Source of the DNA: Collimonas antrihumi
GTDB taxonomy: Bacteria; Pseudomonadota; Gammaproteobacteria; Burkholderiales; Burkholderiaceae_D
Assembly: GCF_018304965.1 (NCBI RefSeq)
Contig: NZ_JAGQED010000017.1
Coordinates: 26,798 to 90,797 of the forward strand
Direction of reading: 5' to 3'
DNA length: 64,000 bases
Made by a program: the position numbers and the translations under genes. Under the pieces are notes generated by a model, which worked only from the letters and a program-made list of their open reading frames with translations, was not told where the DNA came from and searched no databases. Every line of letters starts with the position of its first letter. Positions within the stretch are counted from its first letter, which is position 1. This document shows, one piece after another, positions 1 through 10,827 of the stretch.

Positions 1-770
1 TGCATGTGACCGGCCACTGCCTTGGCATCGATCGCGCGCACATCGGCATCTTCATGGAAACCGTAGGTAGTAATCAGCTTGGAAATCTGCGGCATGATTT
101 CACGCACATTGGCATCATCCATGCACAACACCGCCACGCCATAAAACGGCAGGCGCTGGGTGAATTCGACAAAGGCCTGCTTCAGTTTGTTGAAATCGTG
201 ATCATAGGTATCCATATGATCTGCGTCGATATTGGTGATGACCTCAATCACCGGCGACAGATTCAGGAACGAAGCGTCCGATTCATCGGCTTCGGCTACG
301 ATAAAGTCGCCGGAACCCAGTTTAGCGTTGGCGCCAGCGCTGGTGAGGCGGCCGCCGATCACAAAAGTCGGATCCAGGCCGCCTTGCGCCAGCACACTCG
401 CCACCAGGCTGGTGGTGGTGGTCTTGCCGTGCGTGCCGGCAATCGCGATGCCGCGCTTGAGGCGCATCAACTCTGCCAGCATGACTGCGCGCGGCACGAT
501 AGGAATATGCTTTTCACGCGCGGCAACCACTTCCGGGTTATCCGCTTGCACCGCAGTCGACGTGACGATCGCATGCGCCTGATCGATATTCGCGGCTGCA
601 TGTCCCTTGCTGATTTTGGCGCCCAAGCTTACCAATCGCCGAGTAGCCGCATTGCTGCCGAGATCGGAGCCAGAGATCGTGTAGCCGAGATTCAACAGCA
701 CCTCTGCGATGCCACTCATGCCGCTGCCGCCGATACCTACAAAATGGATATTCTTAACTTTATGTTTCAT
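1..770 (-). CDS. murC: UDP-N-acetylmuramate--L-alanine ligase MurC (C-terminal part lies outside the window)
   Basis: This cytoplasmic ligase adds L-alanine to UDP-MurNAc, using ATP, as the first amino acid of the peptidoglycan stem peptide. About 256 N-terminal residues are visible. They show the Rossmann-like start [15 protein letters not shown] (residues 11-25) and the Mur ligase ATP loop GTHGKTTTT (112-120), followed by the central-domain stretch [10 protein letters not shown]. The start is ATG at 770, nine bases past the murG stop, which makes it the last dcw gene seen here. The reading frame runs off the left edge without a stop, so the gene is cut by the window and not broken. MurC is separated from the other Mur ligases by its HGKT loop and its place after murG. 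Confidence 0.96.
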   Translation of the reverse strand, partial: MKHKVKNIHFVGIGGSGMSGIAEVLLNLGYTISGSDLGSNAATRRLVSLGAKISKGHAAANIDQAHAIVTSTAVQADNPEVVAAREKHIPIVPRAVMLAELMRLKRGIAIAGTHGKTTTTSLVASVLAQGGLDPTFVIGGRLTSAGANAKLGSGDFIVAEADESDASFLNLSPVIEVITNIDADHMDTYDHDFNKLKQAFVEFTQRLPFYGVAVLCMDDANVREIMPQISKLITTYGFHEDADVRAIDAKAVAGHM

Positions 771-779
771 GATCGTTAC

Positions 780-1868
780 TCACTGCGCACCTGCCAATTC
801 TTCAAGAACCTGCGCGATCGCCTGGTTGGCATCGCGCCGGCCGTTTTCATATGCTGCCTGCGCCATCGTCTGGCAGTCCTGACGCGAGATCCGCGTCAAC
901 AACGCGGCCAGGCGCTCTTTGCTTAAATCGGTTTGCGGTAAATGAATCGCCGCTTTCTGTGTCGCCATCCAGCGCGCATTGTCGCGCTGGTGCGAAGTAG
1001 TCGATGCCACCAGCGGTACCAGTACGCTGGCGACGCCTGCTGCGGTCAGTTCCGAGACGGTAATCGCCCCGGCTCGGCAAATCACCAGATCGGCATCGGC
1101 GTAGCGGCGCGGCATGTCGTCGATAAACGCCACCACCTCCGCTGTTACGCCAGCTGCTGCATAGGCGCTGCGCAGGGCATCGATATGCTGCTTGCCGGAT
1201 TGATGCGTGATGCTTGGCCGCAAATCGGCCGGTATCAAAGCCAAGGCCGCCGGCAAACAATCATTGAGCGCCTTGGCGCCCAGGCTGCCGCCCACCACCA
1301 GTAAACGCAGCGGGCCGATGCGGCCGCTGTAGCGTTCTGCCGGCAACGGCAACGCCAGGATTTCCTTGCGTACCGGATTGCCGGTGACCAGCGCTTTGCT
1401 TGCTGCCCGCCCGAAATCTGCCGGAAAGCCGAACAACACGCGTTGCGCCAGCGGCGTCAAGGTCTTGTTCGATAACAGCAGAGCTGCATCGGCATTCACC
1501 AGCGCCAACGGCACGCCGCGCAGACGCGCCATTGCGCCGCCCGGCACTGTTACATAACCGCCCATGCCCAACACCACATCGGCCTGGCGCCGGCCCAGGA
1601 TGCGGAAGCAAGCCGGGAAACTCAACAGCATGCGCCAGGCGCCGCGCAACGTATGCGCCAGACCTTTGCCGCGCAAGCCGGAGAAAGTAATCTTGTCCAT
1701 CTCGATGCCATGCTGCGGCACCAGATCGCACTCCATGCCGTGCGTGGTTCCAAGCCAGCTCACCTGCCAGCCGCGCGCGCGCATGGTGTCGGCAATCGCC
1801 AGGCCCGGGAATATATGCCCGCCGGTTCCTGCCGCCATGATTAATAGACGTTTTGCAGTGGAACTCAT
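780..1868 (-). CDS. murG: Undecaprenyldiphospho-muramoylpentapeptide beta-N-acetylglucosaminyltransferase MurG
   Basis: MurG is a peripheral inner-membrane GT-B glycosyltransferase. It transfers GlcNAc from UDP-GlcNAc to lipid I, giving lipid II. The 362-residue product shows the N-terminal glycine loop [16 protein letters not shown], a second loop [11 protein letters not shown], and the UDP-GlcNAc region [22 protein letters not shown]. The frame is open 69 bases further upstream, but the ATG at 1868 is preferred because it overlaps the ftsW stop by four bases (ATGA) and gives the usual N-terminus [18 protein letters not shown]. Translation is probably coupled to ftsW. The length is normal for the family. 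Confidence 0.97.
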   Translation of the reverse strand: MSSTAKRLLIMAAGTGGHIFPGLAIADTMRARGWQVSWLGTTHGMECDLVPQHGIEMDKITFSGLRGKGLAHTLRGAWRMLLSFPACFRILGRRQADVVLGMGGYVTVPGGAMARLRGVPLALVNADAALLLSNKTLTPLAQRVLFGFPADFGRAASKALVTGNPVRKEILALPLPAERYSGRIGPLRLLVVGGSLGAKALNDCLPAALALIPADLRPSITHQSGKQHIDALRSAYAAAGVTAEVVAFIDDMPRRYADADLVICRAGAITVSELTAAGVASVLVPLVASTTSHQRDNARWMATQKAAIHLPQTDLSKERLAALLTRISRQDCQTMAQAAYENGRRDANQAIAQVLEELAGAQ

Positions 1869-3112
1869 GCGCGGCCTCCGCGCATCAGAACCCGATTCTC
1901 GTAATCGATACGCAGCAAGATCGCCAAACCGATGCAATTGATCAGCACTCCAGAACCACCGTAGCTCATCAACGGCAAGGTCAAACCCTTGGTCGGCAGC
2001 AAACCCAGATTGACGCCCATGTTGATGAACGTCTGCACCCCGATCCAGATGCCGATACCTTTAGCAGTCAGGCCGGCAAAAGTCTGATCCATGGCGATCG
2101 CCTGACGGCCGATTTCAAACGCGCGCTTGATGATCCAGTAAAACAACATGACCACCACCAGCACGCCGGCAAATCCCAGCTCTTCGCCGATCACTGCCAG
2201 CAAGAAGTCGGTATGGGCTTCCGGCAGATAGTGCAGTTTTTCGACGCTGGCGCCGAGGCCAACGCCAAACAACTCGCCACGGCCAAATGCAATCAGCGAA
2301 TGCGACAACTGGTAAGCCTTGCCCAGGGCGTTTTCTTCCGCCCATGGATTCAGGTAAGCAAAGATCCGCTCGCGCCGCCACGGCGACAGCCAGATCACCA
2401 AAGTGAACATGCCTGTCAGCATGGCGCCGATGCCGCCGAACCAGATACCGTTGATCCCGCCCAAAAACAAAATTCCCATGGCAATACAAACGATGACGCC
2501 GAGCGCGCCCAGATCCGGTTCCAGCATCAGCAGCAAGCCGACCAGCCCGACCGCAGCCGTCATCGGCAAAAATCCTTTGGTCAGCTTGTGCATCACTTCC
2601 TGCTTGCGCACCGTGTAGTTAGCCGCGTACAAGACGATGAACAGTTTCATCAATTCCGACGGTTGCAAATTGAAGACCCGGAACGACAGCCAGCGCTTGG
2701 CGCCATTGACGCCGCGTCCCAATCCCGGCACCAGCACCATCGCCAGCAAGATCAGGGTAATCACGAACAGATACGGCGCCCAACGCTGCCAGGTGGCAAT
2801 CGGAATACGGAATGTCACCAATCCCGCCACCAGCGAAATGCAAATAAAGATAGCTTGCCGTATCAGGAAATGGGCATTCGTGTAATTCGCATACTTGGGC
2901 GAATCCGGCAGCGCGATCGAGGCCGAATACACCATCACCAGTCCGAACAGCATCAGCATTACGACCACCCATACCAACGGTTGGTCGTACTCCATCATTT
3001 TCGAACGCTGAACGCCAGGCTTCTGGCTGTCGAGCGTGCGCGGCCGCGAAGGTGCATTGCTCACTGAGCTGGCCGCAGGCTTGGCTGAAAATGATGGAAA
3101 GGCGAATTTCAT
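1865..3112 (-). CDS. ftsW: Lipid II polymerase FtsW (SEDS family)
   Basis: FtsW is a polytopic inner-membrane SEDS glycosyltransferase that polymerises lipid II at the septum together with FtsI. The 415-residue product has a cytoplasmic N-terminus of about 45 residues, then roughly ten hydrophobic segments beginning near [18 protein letters not shown]. The SEDS signature [15 protein letters not shown] is present in the first half, and [18 protein letters not shown] near the C-terminus. It overlaps murD upstream and murG downstream by four bases each. RodA is the main alternative in this family, but the dcw context decides for FtsW. Confidence 0.97.
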   Translation of the reverse strand: MKFAFPSFSAKPAASSVSNAPSRPRTLDSQKPGVQRSKMMEYDQPLVWVVVMLMLFGLVMVYSASIALPDSPKYANYTNAHFLIRQAIFICISLVAGLVTFRIPIATWQRWAPYLFVITLILLAMVLVPGLGRGVNGAKRWLSFRVFNLQPSELMKLFIVLYAANYTVRKQEVMHKLTKGFLPMTAAVGLVGLLLMLEPDLGALGVIVCIAMGILFLGGINGIWFGGIGAMLTGMFTLVIWLSPWRRERIFAYLNPWAEENALGKAYQLSHSLIAFGRGELFGVGLGASVEKLHYLPEAHTDFLLAVIGEELGFAGVLVVVMLFYWIIKRAFEIGRQAIAMDQTFAGLTAKGIGIWIGVQTFINMGVNLGLLPTKGLTLPLMSYGGSGVLINCIGLAILLRIDYENRVLMRGGRA

Positions 3113-4635
3113 AGACCGACCTCACCGCGCGACAGAGCCAGCTCACGTACCGCATCGATGAATACCTGCGCCCGATGAGCGTAATTGCGGAACATGTCGA
3201 GACTGGCGCAGGCCGGCGACAGCAACACGGCATCGCCTGGATGTGCCAGCTCGGCGGCGCGCGTTACGGCTTCTTCCAGCGTGGCGCAGGCAACGATGTC
3301 GAGACCTGCCGCATGGTTTTCCACCGCGGCGCGAATTGCAGGTGCATCGCGGCCGATCAACAGCAGTGCGCGGCCATACGCGGCCAATGGCGCGGCGAGC
3401 GGAGCGAAGTCCTGTCCTTTGCCATCGCCGCCGGCGATCAGCAGCAAGCGACTCGCATTCCCGTCGCCATCGGAACCACGTCCCAATCCGTTCAATGCCG
3501 CAACCGTAGCGCCGACATTGGTGCCTTTGCTGTCGTCGTAATATTCAACGCCGCCAATCGTCGTCACCAGTTCGACCCGATGCGGCTCGCCGTGATACTC
3601 GCGCAAACCGTGCAGCAGCGGCGCAAATGGCAAGTCAATCGCGCGGCACAATGCCAATGCGGCCAGGGCGTTGGCCGCATTGTGACGACCACGAATCCGC
3701 AACGCGTCAGCCGGCATCAAACGTTTGACCGAAACTGGCAGTAAGGCAAGTTGTTCTTTCTTGCTGCGCCGCTTCTCCACGCGTTCTTCTTCGTCGCCCG
3801 GCACCGCTACCGACAGCCATTGCATGGCGTTATCGCTGACCAGGCCAAAACAATCGCCGTCAAGCGGCTCGTCAAAACCGAAACTGATACTGTTACCAGT
3901 CTTGAATTGCATCGTCAGAGGATCGTCACGATTCAGCACCCGCACGGTATTGGCGCTGAAAATACGCGCCTTGTCGGCTACGTAGGATTCCATGTCGCCA
4001 TGCCAATCCAGGTGATCCTGAGTGATATTCAGGATGGTCGCGGCATCGGCATGCAGGTTGCAGGTTGCATGCAACTGGAAACTGGACAGTTCCAGTACCC
4101 AGACCTGCGGCAAGGCGTCTTTCTCCAATGCACTCCGCAATACATCCAGCGCAGCCGGGCTGATGTTGCCCGCCACTTGCACCGTCAAGCCGGCGCGTTC
4201 GCACAGCAAACCGGTGAGGCTGGTGACGGTGGTTTTACCGTTGGTGCCGGTGATGGCAATCACTTTCGGCGTATAGGCGTGGCTCTCGCGCAATGCCGCC
4301 AAGGCCTGCGCAAACACTTCGATTTCGCCCCATACCGGAATATCGCGATCGGTCGCTGCGGATTGAATGTCTTTCAGCTCACGGCTCGGCGCCAGGCCCG
4401 GGCTTGTTACAACAAAATCGATGCCATCCAGCAGGCTGGCAGCGAATCCGCCGCCCTCCCCAGAGGCGATGAATTCCACTGCCGGAATTGCCTGTTGCAA
4501 CAGTGGCAGGCGTTCCGGCGCACTGCGTGTGTCGGCCACGCGCACGGTCGCACCGCAATGTGCCAGCCACAATGCGGATGCCAGGCCCGATTCCCCGAGC
4601 CCTAATACCAGAACATGTTTACCCGTATAGTTCAT
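3109..4635 (-). CDS. murD: UDP-N-acetylmuramoylalanine--D-glutamate ligase MurD
   Basis: MurD adds D-glutamate to UDP-MurNAc-L-Ala in the cytoplasm. The 508-residue sequence begins with the nucleotide-binding turn [14 protein letters not shown]. It carries the Mur ATP loop [16 protein letters not shown], the central motif [12 protein letters not shown] and the C-terminal substrate region [13 protein letters not shown]. It is about 70 residues longer than the E. coli enzyme, largely because of a charged insertion around residues 275-300 ([14 protein letters not shown]). I believe such insertions are common in betaproteobacterial MurD, so I do not treat this one as damage. The stop overlaps the ftsW start by four bases. 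Confidence 0.97.
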   Translation of the reverse strand: MNYTGKHVLVLGLGESGLASALWLAHCGATVRVADTRSAPERLPLLQQAIPAVEFIASGEGGGFAASLLDGIDFVVTSPGLAPSRELKDIQSAATDRDIPVWGEIEVFAQALAALRESHAYTPKVIAITGTNGKTTVTSLTGLLCERAGLTVQVAGNISPAALDVLRSALEKDALPQVWVLELSSFQLHATCNLHADAATILNITQDHLDWHGDMESYVADKARIFSANTVRVLNRDDPLTMQFKTGNSISFGFDEPLDGDCFGLVSDNAMQWLSVAVPGDEEERVEKRRSKKEQLALLPVSVKRLMPADALRIRGRHNAANALAALALCRAIDLPFAPLLHGLREYHGEPHRVELVTTIGGVEYYDDSKGTNVGATVAALNGLGRGSDGDGNASRLLLIAGGDGKGQDFAPLAAPLAAYGRALLLIGRDAPAIRAAVENHAAGLDIVACATLEEAVTRAAELAHPGDAVLLSPACASLDMFRNYAHRAQVFIDAVRELALSRGEVGL

Positions 4636-4670
4636 TACCGCTTACCTTCTACCGTAACAGTACCTAAGCA

Positions 4671-5840
4671 CTACCTGAGCTTCAACGTTGAAAGCCCGAA
4701 CAACACCAGCATCATCGAGATAATCCAGAAACGCACCACGACCTGCGTTTCTTTCCAGCCTTTTTGTTCATAGTGATGGTGCAAAGGCGCCATCAGCAAC
4801 ACGCGGCGGCCAACGCCGAAACGCTTCTTCGTGTACTTGAAGTAGATTACCTGCAACATGACCGATAAAGTTTCGACCACGAAAATACCACCCATAATGA
4901 ACAGAACGATTTCCTGGCGTACGATTACCGCTACGGTGCCCAGGGCGCCGCCCAAAGCCAGCGCGCCGACATCGCCCATGAATACCTGGGCCGGATAGGC
5001 GTTATACCAAAGGAAGGCGAGTCCGGCGCCGGCCATCGCACCGCAGAAAATCAACAGTTCACCAGCGCCGGGAATATGCGGAATCAGCAGGTATTTGGCG
5101 AAAGTCACGTTCCCGGTCAAATAAGCGAATAATCCAAGCGCAGCGCCCACCATCACGGTCGGCATGATCGCCAGGCCATCCAGGCCATCGGTCAGGTTGA
5201 CTGCGTTGCTGGTGCCGACGATGACGAAATAGGTCAAGGCCATGAAGCCCCAGACACCCAGCGGATAACTGACGGTCTTGAAAAACGGCACGATCAGGTC
5301 GGCCTTCGGCGGCAGGTCCAGGCTGAAACCGGATTCGACCCAGGCCACGAACAAGTCCCAAACCTGGGTATTGTTCGGCGCAGATACCGAGAACGCCAGG
5401 TAAATCGCCGCCACTACGCCAATCACGGATTGCCAGAAATACTTCTCGCGCGAACGCATGCCGTTCGGATCCTTGTAGACCACCTTGCGGTAATCGTCGA
5501 CCCAGCCGATGGTGCCGAAACCCAGCGTGACCACCAGTACGATCCAGACAAAACGATTACTCAGGTCGCTCCACAGCAAAGTCGAAATGCCGATTGCAAT
5601 CAGGATCAGCACGCCACCCATGGTCGGCGTGCCGGATTTAATCAAATGCGTTTGCGGACCGTCGGTGCGCACCGCTTGCCCGACCTTCAGGCGCGCCAAC
5701 ATGCGGATCACGCCAGGTCCCGCGATCAAGCCGATCATCAACGCCGTCAACGTCGCGAACACGGCGCGAAAGGTGATGAAGTTGAAGACGCGCAGGAAAC
5801 TGAAATCCTGCTGAAAATTTTGTGCCAGCCATAGCAGCAT
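4671..5840 (-). CDS. mraY: Phospho-N-acetylmuramoyl-pentapeptide transferase MraY
   Basis: MraY is an integral inner-membrane enzyme that joins UDP-MurNAc-pentapeptide to undecaprenyl phosphate, forming lipid I. The 389-residue product has about ten membrane spans. It also shows the family motifs [13 protein letters not shown] (aspartates for Mg2+), [10 protein letters not shown] and [12 protein letters not shown]. An upstream in-frame ATG at 5888 would lie inside murF. The ATG at 5840 is chosen because it starts one base past the murF TAA and gives the standard N-terminus MLLWLAQNF. Thirty-five bases separate its stop from murD. Confidence 0.97.
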   Translation of the reverse strand: MLLWLAQNFQQDFSFLRVFNFITFRAVFATLTALMIGLIAGPGVIRMLARLKVGQAVRTDGPQTHLIKSGTPTMGGVLILIAIGISTLLWSDLSNRFVWIVLVVTLGFGTIGWVDDYRKVVYKDPNGMRSREKYFWQSVIGVVAAIYLAFSVSAPNNTQVWDLFVAWVESGFSLDLPPKADLIVPFFKTVSYPLGVWGFMALTYFVIVGTSNAVNLTDGLDGLAIMPTVMVGAALGLFAYLTGNVTFAKYLLIPHIPGAGELLIFCGAMAGAGLAFLWYNAYPAQVFMGDVGALALGGALGTVAVIVRQEIVLFIMGGIFVVETLSVMLQVIYFKYTKKRFGVGRRVLLMAPLHHHYEQKGWKETQVVVRFWIISMMLVLFGLSTLKLR

Positions 5841-5841
5841 G

Positions 5842-7248
5842 TTAGTGAACCCCTTCAGAACTTGTACCGGCCAGATGCTGAACCGCACGCTCCATTTTCA
5901 TGAAGCGCGACCCTTTGATCAGCACCGTGGTGTCCGGTGTCATGGTGGCATCGAGCGCGGCTAGCAACGCTGCGATGTCGTTGAAATGTTGTGCTTGCGG
6001 ACCGAAGGCGGCACTGGCATCGGCCGCCATGTCGCCCAGCGTGAATAATCGGGTGATGCCGCATTGCTTGGCGTAGGCGCCGATCTCCTGGTGGAATTCG
6101 CGTCCTTCGTTGCCGACTTCGCCCATATCGCCCAGCACCAGCAAACGCGGCTCGGCGGTCTGCGCCAGTACATCGATTGCCGCCCGCATCGAATCAGGAT
6201 TTGCGTTGTAGGTATCGTCGATCACCAGCGCGCCGACGCAACCGGCAGCTTGCGCCAGTTTGCGCTGCAGACGGCCACTGACCGGCGCGAACGATTCCAG
6301 GCCACGCTTGATCGCAGCGATGTCGATGCCGATCGCCAGGGTGCAAGCAACCGCGGCGAGCGCGTTGCGTACGTTATGCTCACCGGCGGCGGATAGCTGC
6401 ACTGCAAATTTTTGCGGACCTGCCGCGGTCATGGCAGACACTTCCAAATCGCTGCCGAAACCATTCGCCGCTTTGGTGTAACTGGCGCTGACATCGGCAT
6501 CAGACGTGAGGCCGAAGCTGATACTGCCGGCCTTGCCGGCGGCATAACCACGCCACAACCCTGTATACGGATCATCTGCCGGAAACACGGCAATGCCGTT
6601 GGCCGGCAAGCCGCGGATCACGCTGCCGTTTTCTTCGGCAACCGCCGCTACACTCGCCATGAATTCCTGATGCTCGCGCTGTGCATTGTTGACCAATGCC
6701 ACCGTCGGTTCGGCAAGCGCTGTCAGCAGCGCGATTTCGCCGGGATGGTTCATGCCCAGCTCAATTACGGCTGCCTGATGGCTAGCTTCAAGCCGCAACA
6801 AGGTCAGCGGAACGCCAATCTCGTTATTGAAATTACCGCGTGTCGCCAGTGATTTATCAACACCAAAAGCCGCGACCAGGATCGCGGCAATCATTTCTTT
6901 TACTGTGGTCTTGCCATTGCTGCCGGTGACGGCAATCAACGGTAGCGTAAATTGCTGCCGCCAGCGTTGCCCTATCGTGCCAAGTGCAATCCGGGTGTCG
7001 TCCACCAGCAATGCCGGCACCGTCAGTGTCGCTGGTGCGCGTTCCACCACCACCGCTGCCGCGCCTTGGGCTACTACCTGATCGAGGAAATCGTGGGCGT
7101 CGAAACGCTCGCCACGCAATGCGACAAACAGCGAACCTGACGTCACCGCACGGCTATCCGTGGACAAGCCATTCACCACGACCTGGCTGCCACCGCTAAC
7201 GGCAGGCAATCCCAGCCACGATTGCAATTGCTGCAATGAGGCGTTCAT
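5842..7248 (-). CDS. murF: UDP-N-acetylmuramoyl-tripeptide--D-alanyl-D-alanine ligase MurF
   Basis: MurF adds D-Ala-D-Ala to the UDP-MurNAc tripeptide, the last cytoplasmic step of precursor synthesis. The 468-residue protein starts with the small MurF/MurE N-domain ([20 protein letters not shown]), then the ATP loop [17 protein letters not shown]. Further motifs are [13 protein letters not shown] and the C-terminal [15 protein letters not shown] and [10 protein letters not shown]. The DTYNANPDS stretch is typical of MurF and separates it from MurE. The ATG at 7248 overlaps the murE stop by four bases. Confidence 0.97.
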   Translation of the reverse strand: MNASLQQLQSWLGLPAVSGGSQVVVNGLSTDSRAVTSGSLFVALRGERFDAHDFLDQVVAQGAAAVVVERAPATLTVPALLVDDTRIALGTIGQRWRQQFTLPLIAVTGSNGKTTVKEMIAAILVAAFGVDKSLATRGNFNNEIGVPLTLLRLEASHQAAVIELGMNHPGEIALLTALAEPTVALVNNAQREHQEFMASVAAVAEENGSVIRGLPANGIAVFPADDPYTGLWRGYAAGKAGSISFGLTSDADVSASYTKAANGFGSDLEVSAMTAAGPQKFAVQLSAAGEHNVRNALAAVACTLAIGIDIAAIKRGLESFAPVSGRLQRKLAQAAGCVGALVIDDTYNANPDSMRAAIDVLAQTAEPRLLVLGDMGEVGNEGREFHQEIGAYAKQCGITRLFTLGDMAADASAAFGPQAQHFNDIAALLAALDATMTPDTTVLIKGSRFMKMERAVQHLAGTSSEGVH

Positions 7249-8777
7249 ACGTGACCGCCTTTCATCGTGACCCGTGCGGCAAGCGCCAGCGCGGTATGGT
7301 CGGCATCTAAAAACGGCAATTTCTTTCCCTTTATTTCTTGATATGTTTCATGGCCTTTACCTGCCAGCAAGACCACATCGGCGTTGCCCGCATGCCGCAC
7401 CGCCCACAGAATCGCGGCAGCGCGATCTTCCAGCGCCTGTGCGGCCTGCGGCGCTTTCATCCCGGCCAGAATCTGACTGATGATGACACCCGGTTCCTCG
7501 TTGCGGGGATTGTCGCTGGTGACGATGACGTGATCTGCAAGTTCGGCAATAGCACCCATTTGTGGCCGCTTGCCGGGATCGCGATCGCCGCCGCAACCGA
7601 ATACGCACCACAATTCGCCGTTGCGTTGCTGCGTAACTTGCCGCAGGGTATTCAAGGTTTTTTCCAGCGCATCGGGAGTGTGTGCATAATCGATAACTAT
7701 CAGCGGCGCATCATGGCCGCCGAACTGCTGCATTCGACCCGGCACGGCAACCAACAGTTCAATCGCGTGCAACGCGGCACCCCAGGCAACACCTTTAGCC
7801 AGCAACACACCCAGAATGCCAAGTGCATTGCTGACATTGAATTGCCCCACCAGTTGCGTCTTGACGTGTGCCGAGCCGAACGGCGAATCGAGGTGGAATG
7901 CGGTGCCGTTGGCGTTGGTGCGTATCGCCGAGGCCCGCAGCACCGAAACACCGGTTGGCGCGGCCAGAGCCTCGCACGTATAGCCGATCACCGGAACGGC
8001 TGGTTGCTTTTTCGCCAAATGACTCACCAGACGCAAGCCCATGGCATCGTCGAGATTGATCACGGCTTGCTGCAATCCTGGCCAGTCGAACAATATGCGT
8101 TTTGCGGCTTCGTAATGCTGTTCGTCGCCGTGGTAATCCAGATGATCGCGCGTGAAATTGGTGAACAGGGCGATGTCGACATGCATGCCGCTCATGCGCC
8201 CTTGTTCCAGACCGATCGACGACGCTTCGATCGCCAATGCTGCTACGCCTTGTTGGCGCATCTCGCTCAGCGCGTGCTGTAACAACAGTGCATCTGGCGT
8301 GGTATTGCCGGTTTCTTCGAATTCACCGCGCTGGCCGTGGTTATATATTCCGGTGCCCAGGGTGCCGATAACACCGGTCGCCTGGCCCAGGTGCGACAGT
8401 GCATGCCCCAGCCATTGGGTGCACGATGTCTTGCCGTTGGTGCCGGTAACGGCAACCACCAACATGTCTTTGTCGGCTTGCCCGTAATAAGTATGGGCGA
8501 TCTGGCCGCTAAGCTGCTTGAGGCCGCTCACCGCGCGATGGGCGATGCTCCATGCTGCGTCCCAGGTAAATTTTTCACTCTCGCACAGCACTGCGGATGC
8601 ACCGTTTTTCAGTGCCTGTGCGATGTAGGCGCGACCGTCCGCAGCATCACCAGGATAGGCGAAAAATACGTCGCCGGACTTTACCTTGCGCGAGTCCGAC
8701 ACCAGTTCAGCGCCAGCCGGAGCAACGCTGCTCAGCCAATGCTGGATGTCTTGCAATTGTTTTGTCGTGGATTTCAT
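7245..8777 (-). CDS. murE: UDP-N-acetylmuramoyl-L-alanyl-D-glutamate--2,6-diaminopimelate ligase MurE
   Basis: MurE adds the third stem-peptide residue. About 510 residues show the N-domain SDSRKVKSGDVFFAYPG, the ATP loop AVTGTNGKTSCTQWLGHA and NFTRDHLDYHG. The C-terminal signature TSDNPRNEEP is also present; DNPR is the known marker for meso-diaminopimelate as substrate, in contrast to lysine. Two adjacent starts are possible: GTG at 8780 (4-bp overlap with ftsI) or ATG at 8777 (TGATG overlap). The ATG is chosen as the stronger start codon. The choice changes the protein by one residue only. Confidence 0.96.
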   Translation of the reverse strand: MKSTTKQLQDIQHWLSSVAPAGAELVSDSRKVKSGDVFFAYPGDAADGRAYIAQALKNGASAVLCESEKFTWDAAWSIAHRAVSGLKQLSGQIAHTYYGQADKDMLVVAVTGTNGKTSCTQWLGHALSHLGQATGVIGTLGTGIYNHGQRGEFEETGNTTPDALLLQHALSEMRQQGVAALAIEASSIGLEQGRMSGMHVDIALFTNFTRDHLDYHGDEQHYEAAKRILFDWPGLQQAVINLDDAMGLRLVSHLAKKQPAVPVIGYTCEALAAPTGVSVLRASAIRTNANGTAFHLDSPFGSAHVKTQLVGQFNVSNALGILGVLLAKGVAWGAALHAIELLVAVPGRMQQFGGHDAPLIVIDYAHTPDALEKTLNTLRQVTQQRNGELWCVFGCGGDRDPGKRPQMGAIAELADHVIVTSDNPRNEEPGVIISQILAGMKAPQAAQALEDRAAAILWAVRHAGNADVVLLAGKGHETYQEIKGKKLPFLDADHTALALAARVTMKGGHV

Positions 8778-10558
8778 CACAAACCCTCCTGCGGACCGTC
8801 GGTCGGGATGATGATGTCAGTGACGCTGGAATCCGGCGGTACGTTCAGCGCCCGTAAGGCGTTTGCAGCCACCGTCGCAAATACCGGCGCGGCGACGTCG
8901 CCGCCGTAGTGCGAACCGACAGACGGTTCATCAACCATGACCGCGATAATCAGGCGCGGATCGGAAGCCGGCGCAAAGCCGACGAAATCGGCAATGTATT
9001 TTTTGACATATTTACCGCCTTCAATCTTATAGGCGGTACCGGTTTTCCCGCCGACCCGATAGCCGGGAACTTGCGCCTTCGGTGCAGTGCCACCTGGCGC
9101 GGTGACGCGCTCCAGCATGGCGCGCATGGTCAGCGCGGTCTTTTCCGAAACCACGCGCTGGCCGACCGGGGGTTCGGTGACTTTCTGGAATGACAGCGGG
9201 ATCAGGTCGCCGTTACGCGCAAAAATCGTGTAGGCATGGGCCATCTGGATCAGCGATACCGAGATGCCATGACCGTAGCTCATGGTTGCCTGCTCGATCG
9301 GCCGCCATGATTTGAAAGGACGCACGCGACCGGCAACCGCGCCAGGGAAGCCGAATTTCGGTTGCTGCCCAAGACCGACTGTGGTGAACATCTCCCACAT
9401 TTCTTCGGCCGGCATCTGCAACGCTATCTTGGCGGTGCCGATATTCGACGATTTCTGAATAATCTGGGCGACGCTCATGGCCCACACCGGATGCGGATGG
9501 GAATCGCCCACAGTCGCAGTGCCGATGGTCATTTTGTCCGGCACCTGAAAAATCGTAGTCGCCTGAACCCGGTTGGTGTCGAGCGCGAGCGCAACGGTGA
9601 ATGGTTTCAAGGTCGAGCCAGGCTCGAAGGTATCGGTCATCACCCGATTACGCAGCTGGGCGCCAGTCAGCACCGAGCGGTCGTTCGGGTTATAACTCGG
9701 CAGATTTGCCAAAGCCAGCACTTCACCGGTGCGGGCGTCAACCACGACGATGCCGCCAGCCTTGGCCTTGGTCCGCTCCACCGCTTCTTTCAGCTGGGTG
9801 AAAGCGATGTACTGGATCTTGCTGTCGATCGACAACACCAGATCCTTGCCGTCATGCGGCTCCTTGACCGCCTCGATATCCTCGACAATGCGGCCGAGCC
9901 GATCCTTGATCACGCGGCGGCTGCCAGTGGTGCCTGCCAGGGTTTTCTGCTGCGACAGCTCCATGCCGTCCTGGCCGGCATCTTCCACATTGGTGAAGCC
10001 GACCACGTGCGCCGCTACCTCGCCCTCCGGATAGAAGCGCTTGTATTCCTTGCGGGTTTCGATGCCGTCGATGCCCAGCTTGATGATCTTGTCGGAAATG
10101 TCTTGTTCGACCTGACGCTTGAGGTAGACAAAATTGCGGTCGGAGTCGAGTTTTTTGCTGAGTTCGGCATCGCTCATATCGAGCAGTTTTGCCAATGCTT
10201 GCAGCTTCTCTTTCGGCGCAGCCTGCACATCCTCAGGAATCGCCCAGATTGCCTTGACCGGCACCGACGACGCCAGCACCTGGCCGTTGCGATCGGTAAT
10301 CTTGCCGCGCGTGGCCGGCAACTCCAGCGTACGCGCATAGCGCGAAGCACCCTGCTTTTGCAGGAAATCGGTGGAAATCCCCTGCAGCCACAGCGCCCGC
10401 ACGATCAACGCCAGAAAGGCCGCGAACATGGCGAACAGCACCACCCGCGAGCGCCATACCGGCAACTTGACTTTCAGAATCGGACTGGCGGAAAACGGCA
10501 CGCCTTTGCCGGCGGCAATCCGTCCTGTGTGCGAACTGCGCGGGGGATTGCGCGTCAT
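8777..10558 (-). CDS. ftsI: Septal peptidoglycan transpeptidase FtsI (penicillin-binding protein 3)
   Basis: FtsI is a class B penicillin-binding protein that cross-links septal peptidoglycan with FtsW. The 593-residue product has one N-terminal membrane anchor (around residues 37-58, VVLFAMFAAFLALIVRALWL) and a dimerisation domain starting near TRGKITDRNGQVLASS. The transpeptidase motifs come in the usual order: STLK in EPGSTLKPFT (active serine), SSN in QKSSNIGTAKI, and KTG in VGGKTGTAYK. The start overlaps the ftsL stop by four bases, as is usual in dcw clusters. Confidence 0.97.
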   Translation of the reverse strand: MTRNPPRSSHTGRIAAGKGVPFSASPILKVKLPVWRSRVVLFAMFAAFLALIVRALWLQGISTDFLQKQGASRYARTLELPATRGKITDRNGQVLASSVPVKAIWAIPEDVQAAPKEKLQALAKLLDMSDAELSKKLDSDRNFVYLKRQVEQDISDKIIKLGIDGIETRKEYKRFYPEGEVAAHVVGFTNVEDAGQDGMELSQQKTLAGTTGSRRVIKDRLGRIVEDIEAVKEPHDGKDLVLSIDSKIQYIAFTQLKEAVERTKAKAGGIVVVDARTGEVLALANLPSYNPNDRSVLTGAQLRNRVMTDTFEPGSTLKPFTVALALDTNRVQATTIFQVPDKMTIGTATVGDSHPHPVWAMSVAQIIQKSSNIGTAKIALQMPAEEMWEMFTTVGLGQQPKFGFPGAVAGRVRPFKSWRPIEQATMSYGHGISVSLIQMAHAYTIFARNGDLIPLSFQKVTEPPVGQRVVSEKTALTMRAMLERVTAPGGTAPKAQVPGYRVGGKTGTAYKIEGGKYVKKYIADFVGFAPASDPRLIIAVMVDEPSVGSHYGGDVAAPVFATVAANALRALNVPPDSSVTDIIIPTDGPQEGL

Positions 10559-10827
10559 TTTTCCCCCACCGTCAGATATTGGGTACGGGCGGCGGTCAGC
10601 GGCACCATGTTCAAGTCACGCGTGGCGCTGGCTTCAATCCGGGCGTTCTTGCCCAGCGTCGATTGATCGAGCTGCAATTGCGCCCATTCGATATCCAGCT
10701 GGCGTGACTGGCTGGCGGCCCGCTCAAGTTCGATGAACAGCTGGCGCGCCTGATACTGCGAATTGACCAGCGCCAGTGCGCACAGCACCAAGGCCAGGGC
10801 GAGAACGAAATTGAGACGCCCGCTCAT
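10555..10827 (-). CDS. ftsL: Cell division protein FtsL
   Basis: FtsL is a small bitopic divisome protein that forms a complex with FtsB and FtsQ and helps activate FtsWI. The 90-residue product has one N-terminal membrane span ([22 protein letters not shown] split across about residues 5-25), then a polar segment able to form a coiled coil ([19 protein letters not shown]). Sequence conservation in FtsL is low, so the call rests on size, topology and its fixed place between rsmH and ftsI, with 4-bp overlaps on both sides. Confidence 0.92.
   Translation of the reverse strand: MSGRLNFVLALALVLCALALVNSQYQARQLFIELERAASQSRQLDIEWAQLQLDQSTLGKNARIEASATRDLNMVPLTAARTQYLTVGEK

Noticed and set aside
1853..3067. 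Long plus-strand open frame opposite ftsW (404 codons), and similar long frames opposite ABC exporter, ftsI and fadD
   Set aside because: They lie antisense to clearly conserved genes, their composition (very rich in His, Gln and Arg) is that of shadow frames in G+C-rich DNA, and they lack ribosome sites.
3780..3860. Charged insertion in MurD as sign of a fused or damaged gene
   Set aside because: The frame is intact, all ligase motifs are present, and I believe longer MurD with this insert is usual in betaproteobacteria.
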